Source: Niallia sp. XMNu-256
Lineage (GTDB): Bacteria > Bacillota > Bacilli > Bacillales > Cytobacillaceae
Direction of reading: 5' to 3'
Assembly: GCF_036670015.1 (NCBI RefSeq)
Contig: NZ_CP137636.1
Coordinates: 3,202,501-3,266,500 of the forward strand
DNA length: 64,000 nt
In this document: positions 29,007-38,160 of the stretch, in pieces
How positions within the stretch are numbered: the first letter of the stretch is position 1
How the letters are laid out: each line of letters opens with the position of its first letter
The notes under the pieces: generated by a model
The model's input: only the letters and a program-made list of their open reading frames with translations
The model's database searches: none
What the model was told of the DNA's origin: nothing
Made by a program: the position numbers and the translations under genes

Positions 29007-30960
29007 CCCGTTGTCCAGATGTTGTTGGATAGCCGAACCCTGGAGCGTAGCCTGGCTCTCCTCCGCCAGGAATAAATGGTTGAGCAGGTCCTGGTCCTCC
29101 TCTATACCCAAATTCTGGTGAAAATGGCTGTGTTGGGCCAAAACCTCCCTGATAACCTGGCGGTACTGTGCCATAGCCTTGTGGACCCGGTCCAAAACTT
29201 CCTTCAAAAGGATAGCCTTGTGGATTTGGAAGAAACCCTCCGTCAAAACCATAACCTTGTGTCGGCATCGGCATTGGCATCGGCATTCCGTATCCAGGTT
29301 GCATTCCATACCCTCCAAATTGCGGAGTCTTTGGACCGCCACAGCCGCAATCATTTTTCTTTTGCTGATATGGCGGAAAACCTACAGGTGCCCCCATATT
29401 CATTGGCGGTGGAAAAGATGGCTGTTTTCCTCCCATACTTGCACCTTGAACTTGTGGGTTTACTTGTTCTAGATGCTGTGGATATGGTGAATTAACAGGT
29501 GTCCCATAATAGGGCTCTGGAATGTCCTGTTCCCCTAAGACCGTTGGTTGAAACCCATAAAACGGTGATGATTCTTCTAAGTTCCCCTCACCTGCAACAC
29601 CTGGCATTAAATTAGATGGTAAGTATGTGCCATCTGCTGATGAATAGGGCGCTGTTTGTGGAGGCATAAAGGCTCCTTGAACTTCTGGATATGGCGATCC
29701 TTGTAATGGCGGCATATTTGCCCCTTGGACTTCAGGAAATGGCATTCCTTGTGCTGGTGGCATAAATGAACCCTGAACTTCTGGGTATGGCGATCCTTGT
29801 AATGGCGGCATATTTGCCCCTTGAGCTTCAGGAAATGGCATTCCTTGTGCTGGTGGCATAAATGAACCCTGAACTTCTGGGTATGGCGATCCTTGTAATG
29901 GCGGCATATTTGCCCCTTGAACTTCAGGATATGGCATTCCCTGTGCCGGCGGCATAAATGCCCCCTGAACTTCTGGGTATGGCAATCCTTGACCAGGCCC
30001 ATAGGCTCCTTGAACTTGTGGGTATGGGGCTTGCGGCATAAATGCACCATGTGGGTATGGCATTGCCTGTGGCCCTGGATAACATGGATCATGGCATGGA
30101 TTGAACACGGGTGCACACGGGTTAAATATCGGACTTACCTGTGGCATTGGCATTTTCGGGTACATATGTTGACCTCCCACATCTGGTGTTTTTGTCATTG
30201 GTGCTTTTTGAAAGTCAAAATCCATTTTCAGCGGTTCCGGAATCTTTGTTTTTTCTACTTTAGGTATTTCTAACTTTGGTGCTTCCATCGGTGATTCTGC
30301 CTCAACAATCGGTTCTATATTTGGAAGTACATTTTCCGGTGTTGGCGGTAATGGCGGTGGAACTGCTGCTGGTTCTTGAATATTCATATTGGCCATATTC
30401 GTAATATAGTAGTTATTGATGTCAATTTCAGGAATAATTGGCTGTGGGACTTTAGGTATATATGGCTTTTTCGGTTTCTCTTTTGGCTTTTTCTCAACAA
30501 TTGGAGCTATAGTTTTTGGAATCTCTTTGACTTTAGGTGATTCCTTAACAATTGGTGCTTCTTTCTTTGGTACCTCTTTTTTCGGTAATACCTTTTTTGG
30601 TACTTCTTTTATTGGTACTTCTTTTATTGGTGCTACGGTATTTGGTGGTATGTTGTTTGGTGCAACCTTATTTGGCATTTCTGTGGGCAATTCTACCATG
30701 GGCTTTTCTTTTGTAAATGGATGTTCTTTAATAGGCGCTTCTTTTTTTGAACCGATATTGATATTTGCTCCACCAGTCCCTGCTTGTGTTTCTTTCTTTA
30801 TATTTCCACCAGATGTTGGGACTTTAATTTTCATACCGGGCATAATCATATCAGGATTACTGAGCTGTGAATTTAATTTTTTCAGCTCTTCAAAATTCAC
30901 GCCGTACTTCTTGGCGATCTTCCAAAGAGTATCCCCTTTTTGTACGATATGGATTTTCAC
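28981..30960 (-). CDS. safA: SafA/ExsA-type spore coat morphogenetic protein, long and repeat-rich
   Basis: A 659-residue protein with an N-terminal LysM domain (about 2-47: IHIVQKGDTLWKIAKKYGV and PGMKIKVP) that should anchor it to spore cortex peptidoglycan. A Lys/Pro/Glu low-complexity part (about 60-170), a Pro-rich middle, eight 16-residue repeats of the form PYPEVQGAFMPPAQGM, and a Gly/Pro/Phe-rich C-terminus follow. SafA organises inner coat assembly with SpoVID. B. subtilis SafA is much shorter (about 387 residues); the B. cereus homologue ExsA is long and repeat-bearing like this one. Start is GTG at 30960 behind AGGAGGGG. Confidence 0.92.
   Translation of the reverse strand: MKIHIVQKGDTLWKIAKKYGVNFEELKKLNSQLSNPDMIMPGMKIKVPTSGGNIKKETQAGTGGANINIGSKKEAPIKEHPFTKEKPMVELPTEMPNKVAPNNIPPNTVAPIKEVPIKEVPKKVLPKKEVPKKEAPIVKESPKVKEIPKTIAPIVEKKPKEKPKKPYIPKVPQPIIPEIDINNYYITNMANMNIQEPAAVPPPLPPTPENVLPNIEPIVEAESPMEAPKLEIPKVEKTKIPEPLKMDFDFQKAPMTKTPDVGGQHMYPKMPMPQVSPIFNPCAPVFNPCHDPCYPGPQAMPYPHGAFMPQAPYPQVQGAYGPGQGLPYPEVQGAFMPPAQGMPYPEVQGANMPPLQGSPYPEVQGSFMPPAQGMPFPEAQGANMPPLQGSPYPEVQGSFMPPAQGMPFPEVQGANMPPLQGSPYPEVQGAFMPPQTAPYSSADGTYLPSNLMPGVAGEGNLEESSPFYGFQPTVLGEQDIPEPYYGTPVNSPYPQHLEQVNPQVQGASMGGKQPSFPPPMNMGAPVGFPPYQQKKNDCGCGGPKTPQFGGYGMQPGYGMPMPMPMPTQGYGFDGGFLPNPQGYPFEGSFGPGPQGYGTVPPGYQGGFGPTQPFSPEFGYRGGPGPAQPFIPGGGEPGYAPGFGYPTTSGQRDESNESIE
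29650..30040 (-). repeat. 48/96-bp coding repeats inside safA
   Basis: Eight 48-bp units encode alternating 16-residue repeats, PYPEVQGSFMPPAQGM and PYPEVQGANMPPLQGS, so the true unit is 96 bp. Near-identity of neighbouring 96-bp units indicates recent expansion or homogenisation. Such arrays commonly vary in length between strains. Confidence 0.9.
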
Positions 30961-31072
30961 TCTGATTTCCCCTCCTGTGCATAAGTCCATACATTCTATG
31001 TCGTGATAGGCAAAATGCTATTCTTTTTACATAACAACTTATGCGTGGGTGGGATGAATTATGTTGAAGACA

Positions 31073-31112
31073 AGCTCCAAAAAATAAGCCAGCCCCATCA
31101 CATGGCGCTGGC
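31073..31112 (-). terminator. Terminator of the nadBCA operon
   Basis: GCCAGCCCCAT (31088-31098) pairs with ATGGCGCTGGC (31102-31112); the minus strand continues TTATTTTTTGG. It lies 45 bases after the nadA stop. Confidence 0.85.
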
Positions 31113-31157
31113 ATTAAGGTTTATTAATCATTTTAAAAAAAGGAAAAACGAGTTTAT

Positions 31158-32252
31158 TTATGATTGTAGCATCCGGTCTAAAGCAAGTTTTGCCTTTTGA
31201 GCAATTTCTTGATCCACTTTGATGATATTATGAGTTTCGCCCTTTTCTATAGACTCTAAGCTCCAAGCTAAATGTGGAAGATCAATCCGATTCATCGTTA
31301 AGCAAGAACACATATACGGATTTAAAGAAACAATATGTTTATCTGAATGCTCCCCAATAATTCGGTTCACCAAATTTTGCTCTGTTCCAATTGCCCACGA
31401 GGATCCTGGTTCGGCATTTTCAATCGCATTTATAATATAATTTGTCGATCCTGCCATATCACTTAACGAAACAACCTCATGAGAGCATTCTGGATGAACG
31501 ATAATCGTCATTTCAGGATATTTCTCCCTTACCGACTGAACATTAGCAACCGTAAAGTTTTCATGAACGGAGCAATGTCCCTTCCATAAAATAACTTTAA
31601 TGTCCTCAATTGATCCCTCATGAACCAATTTATTTTGAATTGGATCCCAAATGGCCATCTGATCGAGAGGTACACCTAAATTAAAGGCCGTGTTCCGACC
31701 TAAATGCTGATCTGGTAAAAATAAAATTCGCTCTTTTTGTTGGAAAGCCCAAGAAACCATTTTTTCTGCATTTGACGATGTAACTGTTGCCCCGCCATGC
31801 TCTCCAACAAAGGCTTTAATCGCTGCTGTTGAATTGACATAGGTTAAAGGCAAGATTGTGTCTCCAAATGTTTCCATTAATATTTCCCAAGCTCGCTCAG
31901 TCTGATGGATGTCAGCCATGTCGGCCATAGAACAACCGGCCCGCATATCTGGTAAATAGACACTCTGCTCTTCTGTTGTTAATATATCCGCTGTTTCCGC
32001 CATAAAATGAACGCCGCAAAAAGCAATGTATTCAGCGGATTTATTTTGAGCGGATAACTGCGCAAGTACCAATGAATCCCCTTTTGCATCCGCAAACTTA
32101 ATGACTTCATCTTTTTGATAATGATGACCTGGAATAAATAAACGACTGCCTAGTCTTGCTTTTACATCTCTAACGCGTGTTTCTAGCTCTTCTGTAGACA
32201 TTTGCTTATAAGTTTCTGGAATTCCATTTGTCATTGTTTGTAAAATACTCAT
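31158..32252 (-). CDS. nadA: Quinolinate synthase NadA
   Basis: A 364-residue [4Fe-4S] enzyme that condenses iminoaspartate with dihydroxyacetone phosphate to quinolinate. Three ligand regions are visible: [18 protein letters not shown] and YMCSCLTMN. Length fits the Bacillus-type NadA. It is the third gene of nadB-nadC-nadA. The cluster needs an Fe-S cluster and a cysteine desulfurase (nadS) is encoded divergently, which B. subtilis uses to build the NadA cluster. Confidence 0.97.
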   Translation of the reverse strand: MSILQTMTNGIPETYKQMSTEELETRVRDVKARLGSRLFIPGHHYQKDEVIKFADAKGDSLVLAQLSAQNKSAEYIAFCGVHFMAETADILTTEEQSVYLPDMRAGCSMADMADIHQTERAWEILMETFGDTILPLTYVNSTAAIKAFVGEHGGATVTSSNAEKMVSWAFQQKERILFLPDQHLGRNTAFNLGVPLDQMAIWDPIQNKLVHEGSIEDIKVILWKGHCSVHENFTVANVQSVREKYPEMTIIVHPECSHEVVSLSDMAGSTNYIINAIENAEPGSSWAIGTEQNLVNRIIGEHSDKHIVSLNPYMCSCLTMNRIDLPHLAWSLESIEKGETHNIIKVDQEIAQKAKLALDRMLQS

Positions 32253-32286
32253 GATTCCTACCCCTTTTATTCTTTTAATCTATCAT

Positions 32287-33123
32287 CTAGCCAATTTGCA
32301 CTTTTACACTTATATCAAGTGCTTTTACGGTATGTGTCAATGCTCCTAACGAAATTACATCAACCCCTGTATCGCTATAACTCGCTAAATTATTAAGAGA
32401 AATTCCTCCAGACGCTTCAGTCTTGATACTTTCTGGAACGAGTTCAATCCACGCCTTTATTTCATCGGGTGTTCGATTATCAAACATAATCACGTCCGCT
32501 TTTGCCGTTACTGCTTCCTTTACTTGTTCCTCTGTTTCCACTTCCACTTCGATTTTGACCATGTGACCTACTTGTGCATGAACTTTCTCAACCGCTTTTG
32601 TGATCGATCCTGCAAAGGAAATATGATTATCTTTTATCATGACCGCATCATATAAACCAAACCGATGATTAACACCTCCGCCACATGTCACGGCGTGTTT
32701 TTCAAACATTCTAAGGCCTGGGGTTGTTTTTCGTGTATCAGTAATTTTTGTATGTGAACTGTTTAGAATCGTAACTGCCTCTTGTGTTTGAGTCGCAATT
32801 CCACTCATTCTCTGGATTAAATTCAACACGACCCTTTCCCCTTGCAGAAGACTTGCCACCTTTCCTTTAACCGTTGCAAAAACTTGCCCTTTTTCAATCC
32901 GGTCCCCGTCTTTGACATTTAGTTCAACTACAGCCTCTTCATCTAGCAAAGAAAAACCGATGTTAATGACATCTTCACCGCAAAAAACCCCATTGTCTTT
33001 TGCGAAAAATATAATTTCGCCTTTTTCTTCTTTTCCGAAGATCGTTTCACTCGAAAGATCCCGATCTCCGATATCCTCTATGAAAAACTGCTCAAGTTGT
33101 GATTTTAACTTTAATCTGTTCAA
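32287..33123 (-). CDS. nadC: Nicotinate-nucleotide pyrophosphorylase NadC
   Basis: A 278-residue quinolinate phosphoribosyltransferase making nicotinate mononucleotide. Motifs DTRKTTPGLR, GGGVNHRFGLYDAVMIKDNH and the C-terminal EASGGISLNN are present. The start is a TTG at 33123 behind AAGGGTGA; it lies inside the 3' end of nadB, a 32-base overlap. A 17-codon extension upstream has no site. Confidence 0.96.
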   Translation of the reverse strand: MNRLKLKSQLEQFFIEDIGDRDLSSETIFGKEEKGEIIFFAKDNGVFCGEDVINIGFSLLDEEAVVELNVKDGDRIEKGQVFATVKGKVASLLQGERVVLNLIQRMSGIATQTQEAVTILNSSHTKITDTRKTTPGLRMFEKHAVTCGGGVNHRFGLYDAVMIKDNHISFAGSITKAVEKVHAQVGHMVKIEVEVETEEQVKEAVTAKADVIMFDNRTPDEIKAWIELVPESIKTEASGGISLNNLASYSDTGVDVISLGALTHTVKALDISVKVQIG

Positions 33124-34666
33124 CTCGGTCACCCTTTTTTTGTAAAATGATTTTTCTTTTCGCCCATCCTTCATCTTCTACTGGGAAATCAGCTCGCAAG
33201 TGGCCGCCTCGACTTTCTGTTCTCTTTAAGGCAGCTTTCGTTACAAGCCAAGAGCATATCAACATAAAAACTTTATTTAAATCTTCTAGTGATAAATCAT
33301 CTAGATCCGCATGTAACCAATAATCAATGTGATAACTTTCAAGGTATTTCAATTGTGTTTCTAGAGTTTCTCCATTACGTGAAATCCCTGTGCTATCCAT
33401 CATTGTTTTTTTGATTGTCGCAATATCCGGCAATTCAAAATGAGCGAAGATTTGTTTTTTAGGTTTTCGAGCAATCGTTTCAATTTGATTTGTGACTGGT
33501 GCTTCATTAATCCATTGCGCTAACCTTTTCCCAAAATACAATCCTTCCAACAACGAATTACTGGCTAAGCGGTTGGCCCCATGGGCGCCTGTACAAGCCG
33601 CTTCTCCAATTGCATACAAACCTGGGACGGAGGTTTGTCCATGTAAATTTGTTAAAATTCCTCCCATTAAAAAATGAGAGCCTGGTACAACAGGGATTTT
33701 CCCTTTATTAATATCAATTCCATGATCCCGACAAAGAGACGCAACCGTTGGAAAATAAGATTGAAAGTTTTTGATTGAGGAGATATCTAGATAAACAGAT
33801 TTCCCTTTGCTCATGGTTTGATAAATGGTTTGCGAAACTACATGTCTTGGCGCTAAATCTTTGTATGGATGAACCCCTTCCATAATATGAGTTCCATCTT
33901 CTGTTACTAAGCGAGCACCTTCACCTCTAACCGCTTCTGAAACTAGGCCAACCCCTTTTCCACCTGCATATAGAAGTGTCGGATGAAATTGAACAAATTC
34001 CATATCCGCAAGGTCGGCACCTGCACGATATGCAAGGGCGATCCCATCACCTGTGACCGTATCAGCATTCGAGGTAAAGCTATAAACTTGCCCAATCCCT
34101 CCTGTCGCAATTACGACATGATCAGCGTGAACAGTGTATGTTCGTTCATTGGAGTCTTTCGCTTTCACACCAATGCAGCGCTCATTTTCTATCATTAAGT
34201 CATAAACAGTCATGTTCTCAGCAATTTGGATATGCTGTGTTTGCGTAAGTAAAAAGTCAACGATGGTTTTACCAGTTGCATCTCCCCCACCATGGATAAT
34301 TCGTTTTTCACCATGTGCACCTTCTAGCCCGAGTTTAATGTTCCCGGATGAATCTCGATCAAAGGGGGCTCCTTCCGAAAGAAGCTCCTTAATCAATCCT
34401 GGGGCTTCTTTTGTCATTTTTGCTACAATTTCTTCGTTATTATAGTAACGTCCGGCCTCTAATGTATCTTGATAATGTTTATATGGATCATCATTGTCAG
34501 ATAAAGCAACTGCAATTCCACCTTGAGCTAAGTACGAGTTACTCGTTGTTTTGTTTGATTTAGTGAAAATAATCACATTTAAATCACGGCGTAACATTTT
34601 TGCCAGTTTTAACGCAGCTATGCCACTGCCGATGATGATAACATTTGCTTTCATCTTTAATTTCAT
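33092..34666 (-). CDS. nadB: L-aspartate oxidase NadB
   Basis: A 524-residue FAD-dependent oxidase that makes iminoaspartate, the first step of de novo NAD synthesis. The dinucleotide-binding motif VIIIGSGIAAL is at residues 9-19; SYLAQGGIAVA, the GGDATG stretch and GEAACTGAHGANRLASNSLL are typical of NadB. The ATG at 34666 follows AGAGAGG closely; a second ATG four codons on is possible. It heads nadBCA and is controlled by the candidate operator at 34871. Confidence 0.96.
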   Translation of the reverse strand: MKLKMKANVIIIGSGIAALKLAKMLRRDLNVIIFTKSNKTTSNSYLAQGGIAVALSDNDDPYKHYQDTLEAGRYYNNEEIVAKMTKEAPGLIKELLSEGAPFDRDSSGNIKLGLEGAHGEKRIIHGGGDATGKTIVDFLLTQTQHIQIAENMTVYDLMIENERCIGVKAKDSNERTYTVHADHVVIATGGIGQVYSFTSNADTVTGDGIALAYRAGADLADMEFVQFHPTLLYAGGKGVGLVSEAVRGEGARLVTEDGTHIMEGVHPYKDLAPRHVVSQTIYQTMSKGKSVYLDISSIKNFQSYFPTVASLCRDHGIDINKGKIPVVPGSHFLMGGILTNLHGQTSVPGLYAIGEAACTGAHGANRLASNSLLEGLYFGKRLAQWINEAPVTNQIETIARKPKKQIFAHFELPDIATIKKTMMDSTGISRNGETLETQLKYLESYHIDYWLHADLDDLSLEDLNKVFMLICSWLVTKAALKRTESRGGHLRADFPVEDEGWAKRKIILQKKGDRVEQIKVKITT

Positions 34667-34753
34667 CTGCCTCTCTAAGTATCAACTTCACCTCGGAAGA
34701 ATATATGCCTGGATTATATTTAGATCACTTGATTTAATCCTTTTTGAAATTCG

Positions 34754-34870
34754 TGACATCCGCCGAGGCTTAACTTCATTCAGCCGGATTTGACGCACCG
34801 GAATAAGAGAGAAATTTTGCATGCATCCTCCCACATACAATAGTGAAAGAGTTTTCTGAATGGAGTTAAC
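34754..34870. repeat. R2 element, copy 3 (nadB leader)
   Basis: It starts GACATCCGCCGAGGCTTAAC and ends GTTTTCTGAATGGAGTTAAC; the ends TTAACTTCATTCAG and CTGAATGGAGTTAA are inverted repeats. It lies between the nadB promoter/operator and the nadB start, so it is part of the leader RNA. It also accounts for most of the 34667-35042 gap. Confidence 0.7.
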
Positions 34871-34886
34871 AGGTGTCTTGACACCT
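34871..34886. promoter_or_regulatory. Candidate NadR (NiaR/YrxA) operator
   Basis: A perfect palindrome, AGGTGTC TT GACACCT, sits at the start point side of the nadB promoter. NadR is encoded nearby at 36.2 kb and in B. subtilis represses both nadBCA and nifS when nicotinate is present. Assignment is by position and symmetry. Confidence 0.7.
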
Positions 34887-34887
34887 A

Positions 34888-34915
34888 TATTTACATAGTT
34901 TTAAACTGTTGACAA
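34888..34915 (-). promoter_or_regulatory. Promoter of nadBCA
   Basis: On the minus strand TTGTCA (34915-34910), 16 bases, then TGTAAATA with -10 TAAATA (34893-34888), ending right beside the operator. The same site read on the plus strand gives TTGACA at 34909-34914, a possible -35 for nadS, but its -10 is poor. Confidence 0.6.
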
Positions 34916-35042
34916 GTACTTTTTTAGAATTTCCATAGATTTGCTGGTAATATTAATGGTAGCAATCGGTTTAACAGTAAAGGTTCTTTTCATGATGAAA
35001 ACATAAATAGTACCTTAGTAAATAAAGAAGTTGGTGGATAGG

Positions 35043-36176
35043 ATGAAATATTTTGATTATGCAGCAAGTACTCCGTTAGATGCAGAAGCAGCTAAAGTTT
35101 ATGTGGAAGCAGCAACAAAGTATTACGGGAATACAGGGAGTCTTCATGATGTTGGTTCTCAAGCCAAAGATATTTTGGAAAATTGTCGTAGAGAGTTCGC
35201 CGGAATGCTGGGAGTAGAATCGAGCGGAATTTATTTTACAAGTGGAGGATCTGAAAGTAATTTTTTAGGAATTCATGCCTTACTGTCAGCTAAGAAAAAG
35301 AAAGGGCTTCATATTATTTCAGGCGTGGCGGAACATAACTCGATTCGCAGTACGTTGGAATCCTTATCAACACAAGATTATGAGGTCACTCTTTTGCCAT
35401 TAAATAAAAATGGACAAATCGATATGGAAGCTTTAAAAGCAGCGACAAAGGATGATACGGTACTTGTAGCGATTCAACACGCTAACTCCGAAATTGGCAC
35501 GGTTCAGCCGGTACAGGAAATTGCTTCGTGGTGTAAAGAGAACAACATTCTTTTTCATTGTGATACCGTTCACTCTTTCGCCAAAATTGACCTTAAACCG
35601 ATCACAAAATGGGTTGACAGCTTTTCGATCTCGTCCCATAAATTTTACGGACCTAAAGGGATTGGTGTTGCGTATGTCAATCCAAAGCTAGCTTGGCAGC
35701 AGCATTATCCAGGGACTTCCCATGAAAATGGATTTCGACCAGGTACAGTAAATGTCCCAGCCATCGCGGCCATGACTGTAGCGGCTCAGACTTGTCATGA
35801 GAATTTGCCTCAAACGTTAGAAAAAGCCTATCAATTGCGGGAACGTTTTTTAAAGATTTTAGAAGAAAAACAGGATTTGATTACGGTATACGGAAGCAAT
35901 GGAAGTGGGCAAATCCCCTATACAATTGGACTTCGATTGCATGGGCTTGAAGGTCAGTGGGTAATGTTGGAGTGTAACCGATTAGGCTTTGCCATTTCAA
36001 CTGGCAGCGCTTGTGCAACTGGTCAAAAGTCCGCCTCAAAAACGATGGTAGCCATGGAAGTTCCCGAAAAAATCGGCAAGGAATTTATTCGAATTTCATT
36101 TGGACATCATACAACTGAACAGGATTTAACTCAATTAGCACAAGGACTGCTTGGTTTAATTCGGAATGAATCTTAA
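35043..36176 (+). CDS. nadS: NadS (NifS-like cysteine desulfurase of NAD synthesis)
   Basis: A 377-residue class V cysteine desulfurase. PLP-binding lysine is in SISSHKFYGPKG, and the reactive cysteine is in STGSACATGQ. In B. subtilis the corresponding nifS/nadS gene supplies sulfur for the NadA cluster and is divergent from nadBCA, as here. I start at the ATG at 35043 (MKYFDYAAST), preceded by GGTGG; TTG and GTG codons at 35031-35036 are possible but fit the family less well. It forms an operon with nadR. Confidence 0.94.
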   Translation: MKYFDYAASTPLDAEAAKVYVEAATKYYGNTGSLHDVGSQAKDILENCRREFAGMLGVESSGIYFTSGGSESNFLGIHALLSAKKKKGLHIISGVAEHNSIRSTLESLSTQDYEVTLLPLNKNGQIDMEALKAATKDDTVLVAIQHANSEIGTVQPVQEIASWCKENNILFHCDTVHSFAKIDLKPITKWVDSFSISSHKFYGPKGIGVAYVNPKLAWQQHYPGTSHENGFRPGTVNVPAIAAMTVAAQTCHENLPQTLEKAYQLRERFLKILEEKQDLITVYGSNGSGQIPYTIGLRLHGLEGQWVMLECNRLGFAISTGSACATGQKSASKTMVAMEVPEKIGKEFIRISFGHHTTEQDLTQLAQGLLGLIRNES

Positions 36177-36208
36177 GGTTTGCGGGTTGTTTGAGAGGGG
36201 AATGGATA

Positions 36209-36745
36209 GTGAAAAAATTAACAGCGGATGAAAGACGTGAATTTATTTTACAATTATTAAAAGAGTCGAGTGAGCCTCTAACAGGTAGTGAGTTGGCATC
36301 CAAAACAAGTGTGAGCCGTCAAATTATTGTCGGAGACGTATCACTCTTAAAGGCGCGCGATGAACCGATTATCGCAACAAGTCAAGGTTATATTTATATG
36401 AAAACTCAGGCACCAACCAACTATGTGGAACGAACGGTCGCCTGCAATCATCCACCAGAGCGTACTAAAGAGGAATTAAATCTCCTTGTTGATTATGGTG
36501 TCACGGTTAAAGATGTAAAAATTGAGCATCCCGTTTATGGTGATTTAACCGCATCGATTCTAGTGTCTAACCGTAAAGAAGTGAAACAATTTATGGAGCG
36601 AATTAAAGAAACACAAGCTTCCTATTTATTGGAGTTAACAAACGGAATCCATCTTCATACGCTCCGCGGTGCATCTGAAAAAGTGCTGGAAGAAGCAGAG
36701 AATGCATTACGAGAAGCAGGTTTTCTGATTAATACGATGGATTAA
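36209..36745 (+). CDS. nadR: NadR (YrxA/NiaR), nicotinate-responsive repressor
   Basis: A 178-residue repressor with an N-terminal HTH_11 domain (TGSELASKTSVSRQIIVGDV, about 25-50) and a C-terminal 3H domain. The three histidine motifs are visible as ACNHPPE, IEHPVYGD and IHLHTL, which bind metal. It represses nadBCA and nadS with nicotinic acid as corepressor. Start is GTG at 36209, eight bases after AGAGGGG; a TTG six codons upstream would remove that site. It ends facing pheA. Confidence 0.92.
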   Translation: MKKLTADERREFILQLLKESSEPLTGSELASKTSVSRQIIVGDVSLLKARDEPIIATSQGYIYMKTQAPTNYVERTVACNHPPERTKEELNLLVDYGVTVKDVKIEHPVYGDLTASILVSNRKEVKQFMERIKETQASYLLELTNGIHLHTLRGASEKVLEEAENALREAGFLINTMD

Positions 36746-36808
36746 CGTGGGTAGTTATACTGAAAAGAGATTTAGCGGAAGGTCGAGAACTTTTGTTACT
36801 GCCTAAGA

Positions 36809-37010
36809 TTTTTAGTTTTCATCGACGGTGGTGTGAAGACCTTTTTCGGGGTAATGCTCATGATTTTTGGTCTTCATCGTCGCCATGAAGACCATTTTTT
36901 GATTTACGTTCAAGCTTTTTGGTCTTCATCATTGCCATGAAGACCTTTTTCTGATTTACACTTATGATTTTTAGTCTTCATCGACAGCATAAAGACCAAA
37001 AGCTTTAACC
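36809..37010. repeat. Intergenic tandem array, 52-bp period, four units
   Basis: Units start TTTTTGGTCTTCATC (or TTTTTAGTCTTCATC) at 36809, 36864, 36916 and 36968, spaced 55, 52 and 52. Each unit has an inverted repeat: GGTCTTCAT and ATGAAGACC, with a 7-base loop, followed by a T-run, so each can fold like a terminator. The array lies between the convergent nadR and pheA genes and makes up the gap. It shares period and plan, but not sequence, with 15637-15985. Confidence 0.85.
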
Positions 37011-37011
37011 A

Positions 37012-37043
37012 AAAATGAAGAAACTCACCCCATTAAGAGTGAG
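37012..37043 (-). terminator. Possible weak terminator of pheA
   Basis: CTCAC (37024-37028) and GTGAG (37039-37043) form a short stem with further partial pairing, followed on the minus strand by TTTCTTCATTTTTGG. Weak. Confidence 0.4.
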
Positions 37044-37050
37044 CCTATTT

Positions 37051-37905
37051 TTATTTCCCCTGTAATTGATAATAAGGATAACTTCCTAAGATTTTCACTT
37101 GACAACCAAGTGCTTCAATTTCAGCAATCGCACCTGGGATTAAAACGTCATCTAGTGATTTATCGATATCAATAATAAAGAAATAGTTCCCTAACCCTTT
37201 TTTCGTCGGTCTTGATTCAATTTTAATTAAATTGAGCTGACGCCAAGCAAACGCCGATAGGACTTGATGAAGAGCCCCTGAGCGGTCTTCTGGTAATGTA
37301 ATCATTAATGTTGTTTTGTAACCAACAAAGTTAGGCTTAATTGGCAATTCTAATGGCTGTTTGCATAAAAAGATAAAGCGAGTCCGGTTATAATCAAAAT
37401 CATGAATATCCGGTTTAACAATCACTAGACCATATTCTTCTGCTGCCAATTCATTGGCAATCGCACCAATTGGCTCGTCTGGATGTTCCATTACATACTG
37501 GGCAGCACCAGCTGTCGATGTAAAACCTTCCGCACGCACCCCTTTTAATTCTGTATGTAAAAACTTATGACATTGTGCGATCGCATGTGTATGACTATAA
37601 ATACGTTTTATATCCGTCCAGTTATCTGCTTGACTTGGATGCACCATTAAATGTTGTCGAATGGGCGCTGAAAGTTCTCCCCTAACGGGTAAATCAACCT
37701 CATGAATCAAATAGTCCATCGTGATGTTAACAGACCCTTCAAGGGCATTTTCAAGCGGTACGACCGCAATATCTATTTCATCATTCACAACTGCATCAAT
37801 GCAATCTGGAATCGTTGTAAAAGCAATTGACTCATAATCTGGAAACATTTCACGAACGGCTAAATCTGTAAACGTTGCTTTTGGACCTAAATAACCTGTT
37901 TTCAC
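37051..37905 (-). CDS. pheA: Prephenate dehydratase
   Basis: A 284-residue monofunctional enzyme making phenylpyruvate for phenylalanine. The catalytic region includes GYLGPKATFTD at the N-terminus and YNRTRFIF with the conserved TRF. The C-terminal ACT domain carries KIESRP, the phenylalanine-sensing motif, so feedback inhibition is expected. No chorismate mutase domain is present. Transcribed after pheB with a 240-base gap containing the pheB terminator. Confidence 0.97.
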   Translation of the reverse strand: MKTGYLGPKATFTDLAVREMFPDYESIAFTTIPDCIDAVVNDEIDIAVVPLENALEGSVNITMDYLIHEVDLPVRGELSAPIRQHLMVHPSQADNWTDIKRIYSHTHAIAQCHKFLHTELKGVRAEGFTSTAGAAQYVMEHPDEPIGAIANELAAEEYGLVIVKPDIHDFDYNRTRFIFLCKQPLELPIKPNFVGYKTTLMITLPEDRSGALHQVLSAFAWRQLNLIKIESRPTKKGLGNYFFIIDIDKSLDDVLIPGAIAEIEALGCQVKILGSYPYYQLQGK

Positions 37906-38108
37906 TTTGTTTTTCTCCCCATTTTTTATTTTACAAATACTTTACCATGTTAAAAAATAATTGTACAAGAAAATCTCCTATTCCACCCGTTATTAGATAC
38001 GATTTTAATCCTTTGAAACTAGGACGGGCTTGAGAACCCCGATTAAGAACCTTTTCATTTTTTGAAAACGAGAAGCAACCTTCAGAGCACCGCTTACGAT
38101 TTCTCTCA

Positions 38109-38160
38109 ACTTATATAAAAAAAGGCCTTAGTTCAAGCACGATTATGCACCTGAACCAAG
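38109..38160 (-). terminator. Terminator at the end of pheB
   Basis: CCTTAGTTCAAGCAC (38126-38140) can pair with the CCTGAACCAAG side (38150-38160) allowing G-U pairs, and the minus strand continues with seven T. It overlaps the pheB stop codon, so pheA may have its own promoter in the rest of the gap. Confidence 0.65.

Noticed and set aside
29007-29354. N-terminal extension of the kinase-fold gene into safA
   Set aside because: The extra translation is antisense-like nonsense from the safA frame; the kinase homology begins only after 29006.
29607-30116. A long open frame (169 codons) in another frame inside safA
   Set aside because: It is a by-product of the 48-bp coding repeats; it is rich in His and Cys with no ribosome binding site.
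30416-31006. Plus-strand open frame opposite safA (196 codons, Gly/Phe-rich)
   Set aside because: It mirrors the Lys/Pro/Glu low-complexity part of safA and has no start signals.
35043-36176. nadS as a duplicate of iscS at the window start
   Set aside because: They differ clearly in sequence and context; each matches its own B. subtilis counterpart, so this is old paralogy and not a local duplication.
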